This document shows positions 22,630 through 29,241 of a DNA stretch of 56,181 bases, piece by piece. Made by a program: the position numbers and the translations under genes. Origin of the DNA: a virus. How positions within the stretch are numbered: the first letter of the stretch is position 1; every line of letters starts with the position of its first letter. The DNA is taken from positions 1 to 56,181 of the IMG/VR virus record IMGVR_UViG_3300010412_000017; one strand, written 5' to 3'. Under the pieces are notes generated by a model. That model saw only the letters and a list, made by a program, of their open reading frames with translations. It had not been told where the DNA came from and did not search any database.

Positions 22630-24066
22630 TTATGCCTCCTGCTCCGGCTTGAGGCCCATCTCCTCGGCGCGGGCCAGGATAACCGCCGCGTATGCGGGCA
22701 TAAGCTCAATTACTCGGGCCCGGCGCCCGGCCTGGATCGCGCCCACCAGGGTGCTGCCGGATCCCCCGAAGGGGTCCAGGACGATCTCGTCGGGCTGGGT
22801 GCTGTTCTCCAAAGCGCGGCGAGCCAGCTCGCTGGGCTTCTCGGTGGGATGCACGCCGCTCGTGGTGCGGCTCACTTCCCAGAGGTCGGTCATGGCGTCG
22901 TTCAGGATCAGGGCCTGGTCCTCCAGGCGCACATGGCGGGGCTTCTTGCCCTTGGGCGGCTTGTCGGTCACAAACAGCTGGTGTCCGGCCCCGTCGGTGA
23001 TCAGCACCCCGCCGGCGTGGCTGATGCCGAGGTTCCCGTCTGAAAGGTGCCCGGCGATGCGCCAGACGGTCTGGTTGTCGCGGGCGCCGTAGAACATCGG
23101 GCTCTCGCCGGCGTGGCTGCAATAGAAGCAGGGCTCGTGGCCCCACTGGTAGTCGCCCCAGCCCAGGACCGGGGCGGGCTTGGCCCAGATCAGGTACTGG
23201 CGCTCCTCCAGGCCGCAGGCCTTCAGGGCGTAGCTGAAGTCGTCGCGGGTGCTGCTGGCGTGCCAAATGTAGGCGGCGCCCTGCTTGCTCAGGCACTTAA
23301 CGGCGGGTCTTAATGCCGCGGTCAGGAACTCGGCCAGGTCGTCGTATTTCAGCTCGTCGTTGGCGATGATCTCGAACTTGCCGCTATCGGCCTCGTAGTC
23401 GACGCCGTAGGGCGGGTCGGTGAACAGGCAGGCGGCGCGCTCGACGCCCATCAGGCGGCGGTAGCTCTCCGGGTCGGTGCTGTCGCCGCACAACAGGCGG
23501 TGCGGGCCCATGCGCCAGAGCTGGCCTTGTGCTACCCCGTAGTGCTCGATGAGCGCCTGCCTGGCCTCCTCTGCGGCGGCCAGAGCCTCCTTTTTCTCCT
23601 GCTCCTTGGCGTCCATGTACAGGCCGGCCTTCTTGGCGGTGTCGGCGATCAGCTTGTTGATGGCCTCGCCGTCGATCACCGGCAGCTCGCGCAGGACGGC
23701 GTCCAGCTTCTCCTTGTCGGCGCCGGCCAGGGCGGATACCGGATCCAGGGTCGCCAGCGCCAGGGCCTCCTCGGCCTCGGAAAGCTCGACGATGGTCACC
23801 GGCACCTCGGGCACGCCCTTCTTGAGCGCCAGCTCGGCCCGCAGGTGGCCGTCGACGATCCGGCCGGTGGTCTTGTTCACCACCACGTTCTGGACCCAGC
23901 CCAGCTGGCTGAGCTGCTCCTCCAGGGCCTGGCCTTGGTGCTTACTGTGGGTGCGCCAGTTGTCCGGGTTCGGGATCAGGGTCTCGGGGTCGGCCATCCC
24001 GTAGCCGACGATGCGGTTGGCCCAGGGGCTCTCTGGCTCGGTCTTTGGCTTGCGCTTAGCGGTCAC
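22630..24066 (-). CDS. ParB/sulfiredoxin-domain DNA methyltransferase
   Basis: The protein has 478 residues and two parts. Residues about 20-100 are a ParB/Srx-like domain (LIPNPDNWRTHSKHQGQALEEQ, GRIVDGHLRAELALKKG). From about 185 an N6-adenine/N4-cytosine methyltransferase follows: CGDSTD, catalytic motif IV FTDPPYGVDY, HPTEKP and the SAM-binding FGGSGST near the end, which is the motif order of the beta class. Such fusions are common in phages next to the terminase genes and likely protect phage DNA from restriction or mark it for packaging. The target sequence cannot be read from the gene. It ends before a GTG-started coiled-coil gene. Confidence 0.86.
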   Translation of the reverse strand: MTAKRKPKTEPESPWANRIVGYGMADPETLIPNPDNWRTHSKHQGQALEEQLSQLGWVQNVVVNKTTGRIVDGHLRAELALKKGVPEVPVTIVELSEAEEALALATLDPVSALAGADKEKLDAVLRELPVIDGEAINKLIADTAKKAGLYMDAKEQEKKEALAAAEEARQALIEHYGVAQGQLWRMGPHRLLCGDSTDPESYRRLMGVERAACLFTDPPYGVDYEADSGKFEIIANDELKYDDLAEFLTAALRPAVKCLSKQGAAYIWHASSTRDDFSYALKACGLEERQYLIWAKPAPVLGWGDYQWGHEPCFYCSHAGESPMFYGARDNQTVWRIAGHLSDGNLGISHAGGVLITDGAGHQLFVTDKPPKGKKPRHVRLEDQALILNDAMTDLWEVSRTTSGVHPTEKPSELARRALENSTQPDEIVLDPFGGSGSTLVGAIQAGRRARVIELMPAYAAVILARAEEMGLKPEQEA

Positions 24067-24350
24067 TCGTCGCCCCCGCTGATGTTGTGAATGCCCAGGC
24101 TGTTGTCAGGGCCTGGGGCCCAGGGCAGCGGCAGCGGCTCGTCCTCGTGCATGTAGGCCGTGAGCTGGGTCGGCATGCCGTGCACCCGTACCGCCACCGG
24201 GCAGAGCGTCAGGCGCACCTCGCTGGGCTCGCCGGCCTCGACGGCCACCTCGACCTTGCGGATGCAGTCCAGCTTCTTGCCGTCCATTTTGACATAGGCT
24301 TCCAGCGGGCTGCCCTTGCCCATGTAGACCTCGATCTCGGGTCCGCTCAT
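24063..24350 (-). CDS. Unknown 95-residue protein upstream of the methyltransferase
   Basis: The protein is ATGA-coupled at both ends. It has beta segments (MDGKKLDCIRKVEVAVEAG, EVRLTLCPVAVRVHG), and the phrase KLDCIRKVEVAVEAGEPSEVRLTL is typical of short phage proteins giving a single antiparallel sheet. The last third is Pro-rich and acidic. No function is known to me. Confidence 0.6.
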   Translation of the reverse strand: MSGPEIEVYMGKGSPLEAYVKMDGKKLDCIRKVEVAVEAGEPSEVRLTLCPVAVRVHGMPTQLTAYMHEDEPLPLPWAPGPDNSLGIHNISGGDE

Positions 24351-24751
24351 ATCAGTCCTCCGCTTGAGGGGGTTGTGTCCCAGGCGGGCTTGCCGAAAAG
24401 CCGCACCGCCTGGTACATCACCGCCCGCTTCCAGCGGCGTACCTTCAGCTCCTCCATGGCGGCCAGGAAGGTCATGTCGGCGTGCAGCCGGGTCCCGTCG
24501 TGGGCCTGGTAGAGGTAGTCGTGCAGCACCGCGGCAGCGGTGTAGCGCCCGAAGGGCGGCAGGATGGCCCAGAAGGCCCGCGGGATGCTCGCCAGGTCGG
24601 TCTGGAAACCGGCCCGCACCACGATCCGCCGGGGGCCGCCGGCCCGCACGATCACCTCCATCGGCACGCGGTACTCGAGCTGCTCGACCAGCACCCAGCG
24701 GCGCTCGTCATCGTCCACCGGACGGATGGTCAAATGGCTGTTGGCGATCAA
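24347..24751 (-). CDS. DUF1353-family protein
   Basis: The start is a TTG at 24751 (reads LIANSHLTIRPVDDDERRW), preceded by GGAGG at five bases and overlapping the upstream stop as TTGA, giving 134 residues. The family core is plain: VVRAGFQTDLASIPRAFWAI, then AAAVLHDYLYQAHDG and a late HADMTFLAAMEEL segment. DUF1353 proteins are widespread in tailed phages, often near packaging or lysis genes. The conserved D-L-A-S-I-P and H-D-Y/W-L-Y residues look like a metal or active site, but no activity is established that I know of. Confidence 0.78.
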   Translation of the reverse strand: MIANSHLTIRPVDDDERRWVLVEQLEYRVPMEVIVRAGGPRRIVVRAGFQTDLASIPRAFWAILPPFGRYTAAAVLHDYLYQAHDGTRLHADMTFLAAMEELKVRRWKRAVMYQAVRLFGKPAWDTTPSSGGLI

Positions 24752-24972
24752 GGGCACCTCCTGTCCTGCTCTGCCAGTATCTGGATCTCGCGCAGCCGGC
24801 AGTCCAGGTGGTTCGCTTCCGCCTCGGCCCGCAGCGCTCGTTGGCGCCACTCGTTCAGGCGGGCGATCAGCTGGTTGATGTCGCTCAACCGCTCACCGCA
24901 ATGGTCGCACCTGAAAATGCTAAATGGCGTCAGCCCTTTATCGTCCGCTTCGCTTGTTGGCTTCAATGGCAC
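24748..24972 (-). CDS. Small coiled-coil protein with one CxxC pair
   Basis: It contains CDHCGERLSDINQLIARLN then a charged helix (LRAEAEANHLDCRLREIQ). The stop at 24748 overlaps the next TTG start. The beginning is uncertain: GTG at 24972 (used here, 74 residues), TTG at 24966, or GTG at 25020, which would overlap the well-formed 55-residue gene by 83 bp. It may bind zinc through the CxxC plus downstream His/Cys. Function unknown. Confidence 0.5.
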   Translation of the reverse strand: MPLKPTSEADDKGLTPFSIFRCDHCGERLSDINQLIARLNEWRQRALRAEAEANHLDCRLREIQILAEQDRRCP

Positions 24973-25105
24973 GGCCCTGGGTCTCCGCTTTCGCCCGCGC
25001 TCGCGCCTTGCTCCGCTCACTGCCGGGAGTGTAGGTGTAGCAGGTACCGGCCTCGCCCCACTTGAAGCCGGGCCGGCCCTGCAGTTGGCACGCCTGGACC
25101 GGCAT
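24938..25105 (-). CDS. Short conserved phage protein (KWG...CYTYTPG type)
   Basis: This 55-residue frame from the ATG at 25105 overlaps the stop of the secreted-protein gene as ATGA. It reads MPVQACQLQGRPGFKWGEAG followed by TCYTYTPGSE and a basic, Ala/Lys/Arg-rich helix to the end. I have seen this small protein type in many phages near packaging genes; its function is unknown. The Cys/Tyr/Trp-rich first half suggests a compact fold and the basic second half could bind nucleic acid. Confidence 0.68.
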   Translation of the reverse strand: MPVQACQLQGRPGFKWGEAGTCYTYTPGSERSKARARAKAETQGRAIEANKRSGR

Positions 25106-25518
25106 CAAAGGTTCAGGATGATGACCGCTGGCGGCTTCAGGAAGGCCGGGGGTATCTCCTTGACCGCTTCAGCGCTCATGCCGGACCAGACGCCGTTCTT
25201 GGCCTGTACTCGGGCGCGGACGTAGTAGGTCTGGCCGGCCTGGACCGTGATCTGGGCGCTGCCGTCGGCCACCGGGACCACAGTCGGGGTGAAACCGGAG
25301 GGCGGGGGGTCGCCGGCCGAGGTGCACGCCTCCTCGGCGTTCGCCGGGCCGGGTATCGGCTTTGTGTCGACGTAGATCTCGATGTTGGCGAGCTGGGTGG
25401 CGTCCAGGGCTATGCCCTCGCAGTCCTCGGTCGGTGCCGACCAGTTGAGCTGCAGGGTGGCGGCGCCGGCGGTGCCGGCCATGGCGAAAAGCGCGAGCGC
25501 GCAGAGGATGCGTTTCAT
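25105..25518 (-). CDS. Secreted fibronectin-III-like protein
   Basis: The protein has 137 residues from the ATG at 25518, after an AAAGGAGAAC site. A clear signal peptide (MKRILCALALFAMAGTAGAA) is followed by one beta-sandwich domain with fibronectin-type strands (LQLNWSAPTEDCEGIAL, QITVQAGQTYYVRARVQAKNG). The YYVRARVQAKNGVWSGMS phrase is typical of FN3 repeats. Two cysteines (in EDCEG and EACTS) may pair in the periplasm. A phage-made periplasmic protein could block superinfection or modify the envelope; that is inference. A strong terminator stands just upstream, so it probably has its own promoter. Confidence 0.72.
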   Translation of the reverse strand: MKRILCALALFAMAGTAGAATLQLNWSAPTEDCEGIALDATQLANIEIYVDTKPIPGPANAEEACTSAGDPPPSGFTPTVVPVADGSAQITVQAGQTYYVRARVQAKNGVWSGMSAEAVKEIPPAFLKPPAVIILNL

Positions 25519-25546
25519 GGTGCGTTGTTCTCCTTTGGGGTTGGGC

Positions 25547-25585
25547 AAAAAATAGGGCCCGACGGGGTTGCCCCCGTGGGCCCTA
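25547..25585 (-). terminator. Rho-independent terminator after the resolvase gene
   Basis: On the minus strand a 14-bp stem (outer arms TAGGGCCC/GGGCCCTA, inner ACGGGG/CCCCGT with one bulged G) and a four-base loop are followed directly by six T residues (25547-25552). It separates the Ref/RuvC module from the secreted-protein and packaging genes. Confidence 0.85.
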
Positions 25586-25635
25586 CTAGCGAGAACCACG
25601 AAGGAGAACCAGTCCAGGTCGTGGCTGCGGCCATT

Positions 25636-26178
25636 TTAGTCGCTCGCCACCTCGGCGTCGAGGCTTTGCTGGACCTGGTGTGCCAGGTACAGCGCCATCA
25701 GCGCCGCTTCCGCCCGGTTGTGGTCCGCCTTGCGGCGTAGGGCTATCGGGTTGTTGAAAAGGGCCAGCGCCTTCTGGCGGCTGTCCTCCTTTTTGGTCTT
25801 GATCAGGCCGTAGTGCTTTTTCCACTCGTAGGGGTTGATGTGCCGGGTCTGCACCCAGGGCCGGTCGATCTGCAGAATGTCGATCACCGCCTCGATGGCG
25901 CCGGTGATGTTGCCCTGGCTGAACACGCCGATACTGCCGGTGACCGGCATGGCGTGGATCGCCTCGGTGCCGACGTAGGTCATCTGCTTGTGGCGGGAAA
26001 GCTCCAGGAGCATGCCCAGCAGGGCGGCGCCGTCCACGCGGGTGCGCCCGGTGTGGCGGATGCGGGTGGGCAGGTCCAGGATCGTCACGCTGTCCCGGTG
26101 CAGGCCGTCCATCACGGCGATGGCGCCGTCGACGCCGGGGTCGATGGCGATCACGCGGATCTCCTCGATCACCCCCAT
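25636..26178 (-). CDS. RuvC-like Holliday junction resolvase
   Basis: The protein has 180 residues. The N-terminal strand VIAIDPGVDGAIAVMDG carries the first catalytic Asp. A glutamate stands on the next core strand (YVGTEAIHAMP) and the C-terminal helix DHNRAEAALMALYLA supplies the last acidic residue, the RuvC arrangement. Phage versions resolve branched replication and recombination intermediates before packaging, which fits the RecT/exonuclease system here. It overlaps the Ref-like gene by 10 bp and is followed by a strong terminator. Confidence 0.78.
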   Translation of the reverse strand: MGVIEEIRVIAIDPGVDGAIAVMDGLHRDSVTILDLPTRIRHTGRTRVDGAALLGMLLELSRHKQMTYVGTEAIHAMPVTGSIGVFSQGNITGAIEAVIDILQIDRPWVQTRHINPYEWKKHYGLIKTKKEDSRQKALALFNNPIALRRKADHNRAEAALMALYLAHQVQQSLDAEVASD

Positions 26179-26537
26179 GGGTCACGCTCGATGCCGGCCC
26201 AGCGCCAGGCGTTCTGCCCGGTCAGCCGGCAGACGCGGTCCATCAGCTCGACCTGGGTGCCGTGCTCGGCCTCCCAGCTCTGCACGCCCTTGCCGCCGTC
26301 GATGCCCTCGCTGCTCGTGGTGTGCAGCTCGGCCGCCAGCGGGATCACCAGGTAGTCGGAAATGCCGCGCAGGGCCCAGCCGGAATGGTGGCCCTCGTCG
26401 GCCAGGCTGCCGCCGTGGATGTGGTGAATGGTGGGGTTCGGCTTGCCGGTGATGAGGCAGCCCAGGGCGGCGACCTGGGTCCACCAGGCTTTGATCGTCG
26501 GCGGCTCAGCGGCCTCCGGCAAGGTGTCTAGTTCCAC
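26169..26537 (-). CDS. Ref-like RecA-dependent nuclease (HNH-type fold)
   Basis: The protein has 122 residues. The motif order CLITGKPNPTIHHIHGGS, then a DYLVIPLAAELHTTSSEG block and WEAEHGTQVELMDRV is that of the phage Ref family (HNH-like; His in IHHIH and the AELHT/EGIDGG region near the active site). Phage P1 Ref cuts DNA at RecA-made D-loops. It shares a short operon with the RuvC-like resolvase, between two terminators, which suggests a dedicated recombination or repair step late in replication. Confidence 0.75.
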   Translation of the reverse strand: MELDTLPEAAEPPTIKAWWTQVAALGCLITGKPNPTIHHIHGGSLADEGHHSGWALRGISDYLVIPLAAELHTTSSEGIDGGKGVQSWEAEHGTQVELMDRVCRLTGQNAWRWAGIERDPWG

Positions 26538-26554
26538 GCGGTTCCCCCCGTTCT

Positions 26555-26596
26555 CGTATGGCTATCTTAACGGGTGTTGCCGTTTGTTGACACCCT
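26555..26596 (-). promoter_or_regulatory. Candidate promoter/operator of the Ref-resolvase module
   Basis: Directly after a terminator and before the Ref-like gene lies an inverted repeat GGGTGT-N12-ACACCC (26572-26595). On the minus strand it is followed by TAAGAT, a possible -10 box. No good -35 hexamer is visible, so an activator or repressor acting at the inverted repeat is plausible. The evidence is position plus symmetry only. Confidence 0.35.
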
Positions 26597-26620
26597 AAAA
26601 AGGGGGCAAATTTGCCCCCT
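26597..26620 (-). terminator. Rho-independent terminator ending the early/replication operon
   Basis: A perfect 20-bp palindrome, AGGGGGCAAATTTGCCCCCT (26601-26620), is followed on the minus strand by five T residues (26597-26601). T residues are only on this side, so the direction is clear. It ends transcription after the 162-residue gene at 26645. Confidence 0.85.
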
Positions 26621-26644
26621 CGGTCCTGCACTGTCCAGGTTTGT

Positions 26645-27133
26645 TTATCGAGCGCCGTCCGCCGCTTGCGCGAACTCCTCGCCGTCGTCGATGTCGTCGC
26701 TGTAGGCGCCGGTGTCGGCATCTATTGCAATGCCGCCGATGGGCCAGCCTGGCGGGTAGCTCTCCTGGATGGCGTCCCGGTCGTCGTCAAACAGGCCGTA
26801 GCTGTACTGGTCGCTCGGGCCGTTCACGCGGGTCTGGTAGCGGTGCATCACGCCCCAACAGCCGAGGTAGGCGTCATGCAGGGCCTGGTCCTGGACGCTG
26901 CTCTTGAAGTTGGGGTAGTCGATGCCGGTCACCAGGTTGGCGACGGCCATGGCCACCTGGGCCTTGGGCAGCATCACGCGCCAGCGGTAGTCGGCCTGCC
27001 GGGTCTCGATAGGCTCGTAGTCGGGGAAGTGCGCCTCTAGGGCTTGGCGGTCTCTTGACCGCACGATGAGGATGCCTGGGTGGTCCCGGTGCTCGACCAG
27101 GCTCAGCATCCCCTTGTTTGTCATGATCCACAT
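26645..27133 (-). CDS. Unknown 162-residue protein at the end of the early operon
   Basis: The protein starts at the ATG at 27133 (MWIMTNKGMLSLVEHRDHPG) with an AGGAGAACC site upstream. It continues ILIVRSRDRQALEAHFPDYE, YRWRVMLPKAQVAMAVANLV and ends in an acidic tail. Family members in other phages keep the 'iWimt..G.lSiVehrd' start and a YxxxHxxYL-like box (here ALHDAYLGCWGVMHRYQ). Function is not known to me. It is the last gene before a strong terminator. Confidence 0.65.
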   Translation of the reverse strand: MWIMTNKGMLSLVEHRDHPGILIVRSRDRQALEAHFPDYEPIETRQADYRWRVMLPKAQVAMAVANLVTGIDYPNFKSSVQDQALHDAYLGCWGVMHRYQTRVNGPSDQYSYGLFDDDRDAIQESYPPGWPIGGIAIDADTGAYSDDIDDGEEFAQAADGAR

Positions 27134-27162
27134 TGCGGTTCTCCTGTCTGTTGTTCTCGACT

Positions 27163-27498
27163 TTACACTTTCAGCTCGTGAATGGCACGCAGTAGCTCCG
27201 GGTTGCTCCAGGCCTTCAGGTTGTGGGTGCTGCCGGGTGGCCGGCGGGCGGCCTTCTCGGCAAGCTCCCAGGCCACCTGATGGTTGGCCCGTCTGGCCCG
27301 GTTGTCCAGGGCCCGGATAAAGGTGCGCTCCAGCACCCAGCGCCACTGCTCCTCGTCCTCCTCGGGCCGCGTGCCGTTGGCGCCCAGCAGCTTGACCACC
27401 AGCGGTGAAACCGCCACCGCCACCGCGATCCAAACGACCAGGGCGGCGATGATAGCCAGCGGCCAATGCTGGACGGCCAGGTCCAGCAGCCGGCTCAT
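27163..27498 (-). CDS. Membrane-anchored small protein
   Basis: The protein has 111 residues. One transmembrane helix at about 10-36 (WPLAIIAALVVWIAVAVAV) is followed by a basic, helical cytoplasmic domain with many Arg/Trp residues (WRWVLERTFIRALDNRARR). It is coupled to the upstream gene by ATGA. No family recognised; membrane association is clear. Confidence 0.58.
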   Translation of the reverse strand: MSRLLDLAVQHWPLAIIAALVVWIAVAVAVSPLVVKLLGANGTRPEEDEEQWRWVLERTFIRALDNRARRANHQVAWELAEKAARRPPGSTHNLKAWSNPELLRAIHELKV

Positions 27499-27800
27499 GT
27501 CTGCTCTCCTTTCACCTCCGCCACCGGCGGGATCTCCACGCGTTCGGCCAGATCGGCCTTTCCCAGCAGCTGGTTGGCGAACTCGCGGGCGCCGGCCGGC
27601 GGCATGGCAAACCAGGTCACCGGATGCGGGAAGGCCACCGCGACGCGGCCGTCCTGCACGCCCATGGCGATGCTCACCTGGCCGTCGTCGTTGGGCAGCA
27701 GCTTGCCGTCAGGGTACTGGGGCTGGTTGCCCTCGGCTTGCTTGCGCTGCAGCTCATCGAGAATGTGCTGCGGTATCGGGGGTCTCTTGTTCTGGTCCAT
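27495..27800 (-). CDS. Unknown 101-residue protein
   Basis: It follows SSB and precedes the membrane-anchored gene. It has a helical N-terminus (PIPQHILDELQRKQAEG), a strand region (QVSIAMGVQDGRVAVAFPHPV) and a helix (GAREFANQLLGKADL). The middle part recalls small phage proteins of replication operons whose role is not known. Confidence 0.55.
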   Translation of the reverse strand: MDQNKRPPIPQHILDELQRKQAEGNQPQYPDGKLLPNDDGQVSIAMGVQDGRVAVAFPHPVTWFAMPPAGAREFANQLLGKADLAERVEIPPVAEVKGEQT

Positions 27801-27816
27801 GGTCTACTCCTCGCTG

Positions 27817-28245
27817 TTAGAAGGGGATGTCGTCGTCAAAGTCGGCCTCGTCGCCGCCCTGGGTGCTCTGTGCTGGCGCCGTTTGGGCTTGGCCGCCGCT
27901 CCGATGGTCGGAGCCGTCCTTGCTGCGCAGGCCGCGCATGTTCTGTACCTGCAGTCTAGTCGAGTAGCGGTCGTTGCCCTCCTTGTCCTGCCATTTGTCG
28001 GTGCGCATGTTGCCCTGCACAAACACGAGGTCGCCCTTGCGCCGGTACTCGCCGACCAGCTCGGCCAGCTTCCCGAAGCAGCGGCAGTTGTACCACTCGG
28101 TGTGCTCGCGCTTATCGCCGCTCTGCTTGTCCTTCCAGCTCTCTGTCGTTGCGACGCTGAACTCCGCCACCGCCGATCCGCTCGGCAGGTAGCGCACTTC
28201 CGGGTCCTTGCCCAGGTATCCGATCACGGTTGTCTGGTGAAACAT
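27817..28245 (-). CDS. ssb: Single-stranded DNA-binding protein
   Basis: The protein has 142 residues. The OB-fold core is typical: TVIGYLGKDPEVRYLPSGSAVAEFSVATT, the aromatic EWYNCRCFGKLAE strand, and KGDLVFVQGNMRTDKW. A Gln/Gly-rich linker leads to the acidic tail DEADFDDDIPF, which in bacterial SSBs recruits partner proteins. It protects ssDNA made by the exonuclease and helicase and hands it to RecT. It is coupled to the small gene upstream by ATGA. Confidence 0.93.
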   Translation of the reverse strand: MFHQTTVIGYLGKDPEVRYLPSGSAVAEFSVATTESWKDKQSGDKREHTEWYNCRCFGKLAELVGEYRRKGDLVFVQGNMRTDKWQDKEGNDRYSTRLQVQNMRGLRSKDGSDHRSGGQAQTAPAQSTQGGDEADFDDDIPF

Positions 28246-28496
28246 CAGAGGCGCCCCCTTGATCCGACGGGCTTGCCGTCGAGGTAGTCGATGGTCACGC
28301 GCACGCGGTGGGTTGTCTTGGCGTCCGCGGTGTTGGTGAGGATCAGCTCCACGCCTGGGTCGCGGAACTGGGCGCCGCTGATCCGCCAGTGCTTGGTCTT
28401 GGCGGCGACGATCCCCTCGATCATCAGCTCCTTGGCCCGCTCGCAGGTCTGGCGCTGGATGCTTACTTCACGTTGCTCTTGTTGCTGTTGGTTCAT
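28245..28496 (-). CDS. Small unknown protein upstream of SSB
   Basis: The protein has 83 residues from the ATG at 28496. A Gln/Glu-rich start leads to a helix (QTCERAKELMIEGIVAAK) and two strands (GVELILTNTADAKTTHRVRV). It is ATGA-coupled to both neighbours. Position suggests a replication or recombination accessory; no family recognised. Confidence 0.58.
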   Translation of the reverse strand: MNQQQQEQREVSIQRQTCERAKELMIEGIVAAKTKHWRISGAQFRDPGVELILTNTADAKTTHRVRVTIDYLDGKPVGSRGRL

Positions 28497-29233
28497 GGCA
28501 TGTCTCCGTATTTGTACTGTTGCCACTCGTGGTAGGGATGGATGATCTGGTTCTCGTAGGCCAGCTGGGCCTCGCGCTCGTGGTCCAGGTACCGGCGGCT
28601 TTCCACGCCGGTGGTCACGCGCACGTACTCCGCCGCCGCGGCTTCCAGCTCGTGGCTGTCGGTCGTGTCGGCCTCGATGCGCCCGGTGGCCTGCAGGTAC
28701 TCCCAGAAGTCGGCGTCCTTGCACAGGCGGCCGGCGTGCTTGCTGATGGCGCCGCCGACCAGCTGGCCGCCCTGGGCCAGCTTTGGTTTGCTCTCGTGGT
28801 GAATGCGGGGGATCGGCTCGCCCTCGTCGTCGATCTCGACGAGGACCATCTGGAACCGGGTACCCGCTGCGCCGCGCATCCGGCGGCTGAAGTGTTTAAA
28901 CGGGTGCTCTGGGGCATCGTCTGGGTCCTCGGGCAGCCAGAACTCGACCTTGCGCCCTGCGCTGGCGGTCTCGCTCCAGTTGCTCAGCATCACCTCGCCC
29001 TGGTAGCTGATCAGGGCCTGGGCGTCCTCGCCCTGGGGCCCTGCCTGGGCGGCTCGCGCCATCTTGAGCACGCCGACAATGCCGGCGGCGTCCTCGATGC
29101 GGCGCTGGGCCTCGGCCGCGGTCAGCTTCTTGCGCTCCACCAGGGTCGGGTAGTGCGCCTGCCGCTCGGCCAGGGTGTGCTCGGCCTCCTGGATCATGCG
29201 GTCCAGGTGGGGTGTGGGTGGCTTGGTTGTCAT
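28493..29233 (-). CDS. Conserved phage protein of the replication operon, unknown
   Basis: The protein has 246 residues. An N-terminal helical hairpin (EAEHTLAERQAHYPTLVERK) is followed by an alpha/beta domain (VMLSNWSETASAGRKVEFW, MRGAAGTRFQMVLVEIDDEG) and a C-terminal helical region ending HPYHEWQQYKYGDMP. The central part has the look of the phage proteins that bind DNA ends or handle replication forks, but I cannot assign it. It lies between the P-like loader and SSB. Confidence 0.62.
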   Translation of the reverse strand: MTTKPPTPHLDRMIQEAEHTLAERQAHYPTLVERKKLTAAEAQRRIEDAAGIVGVLKMARAAQAGPQGEDAQALISYQGEVMLSNWSETASAGRKVEFWLPEDPDDAPEHPFKHFSRRMRGAAGTRFQMVLVEIDDEGEPIPRIHHESKPKLAQGGQLVGGAISKHAGRLCKDADFWEYLQATGRIEADTTDSHELEAAAAEYVRVTTGVESRRYLDHEREAQLAYENQIIHPYHEWQQYKYGDMP

Positions 29234-29241
29234 GGGTCCTC

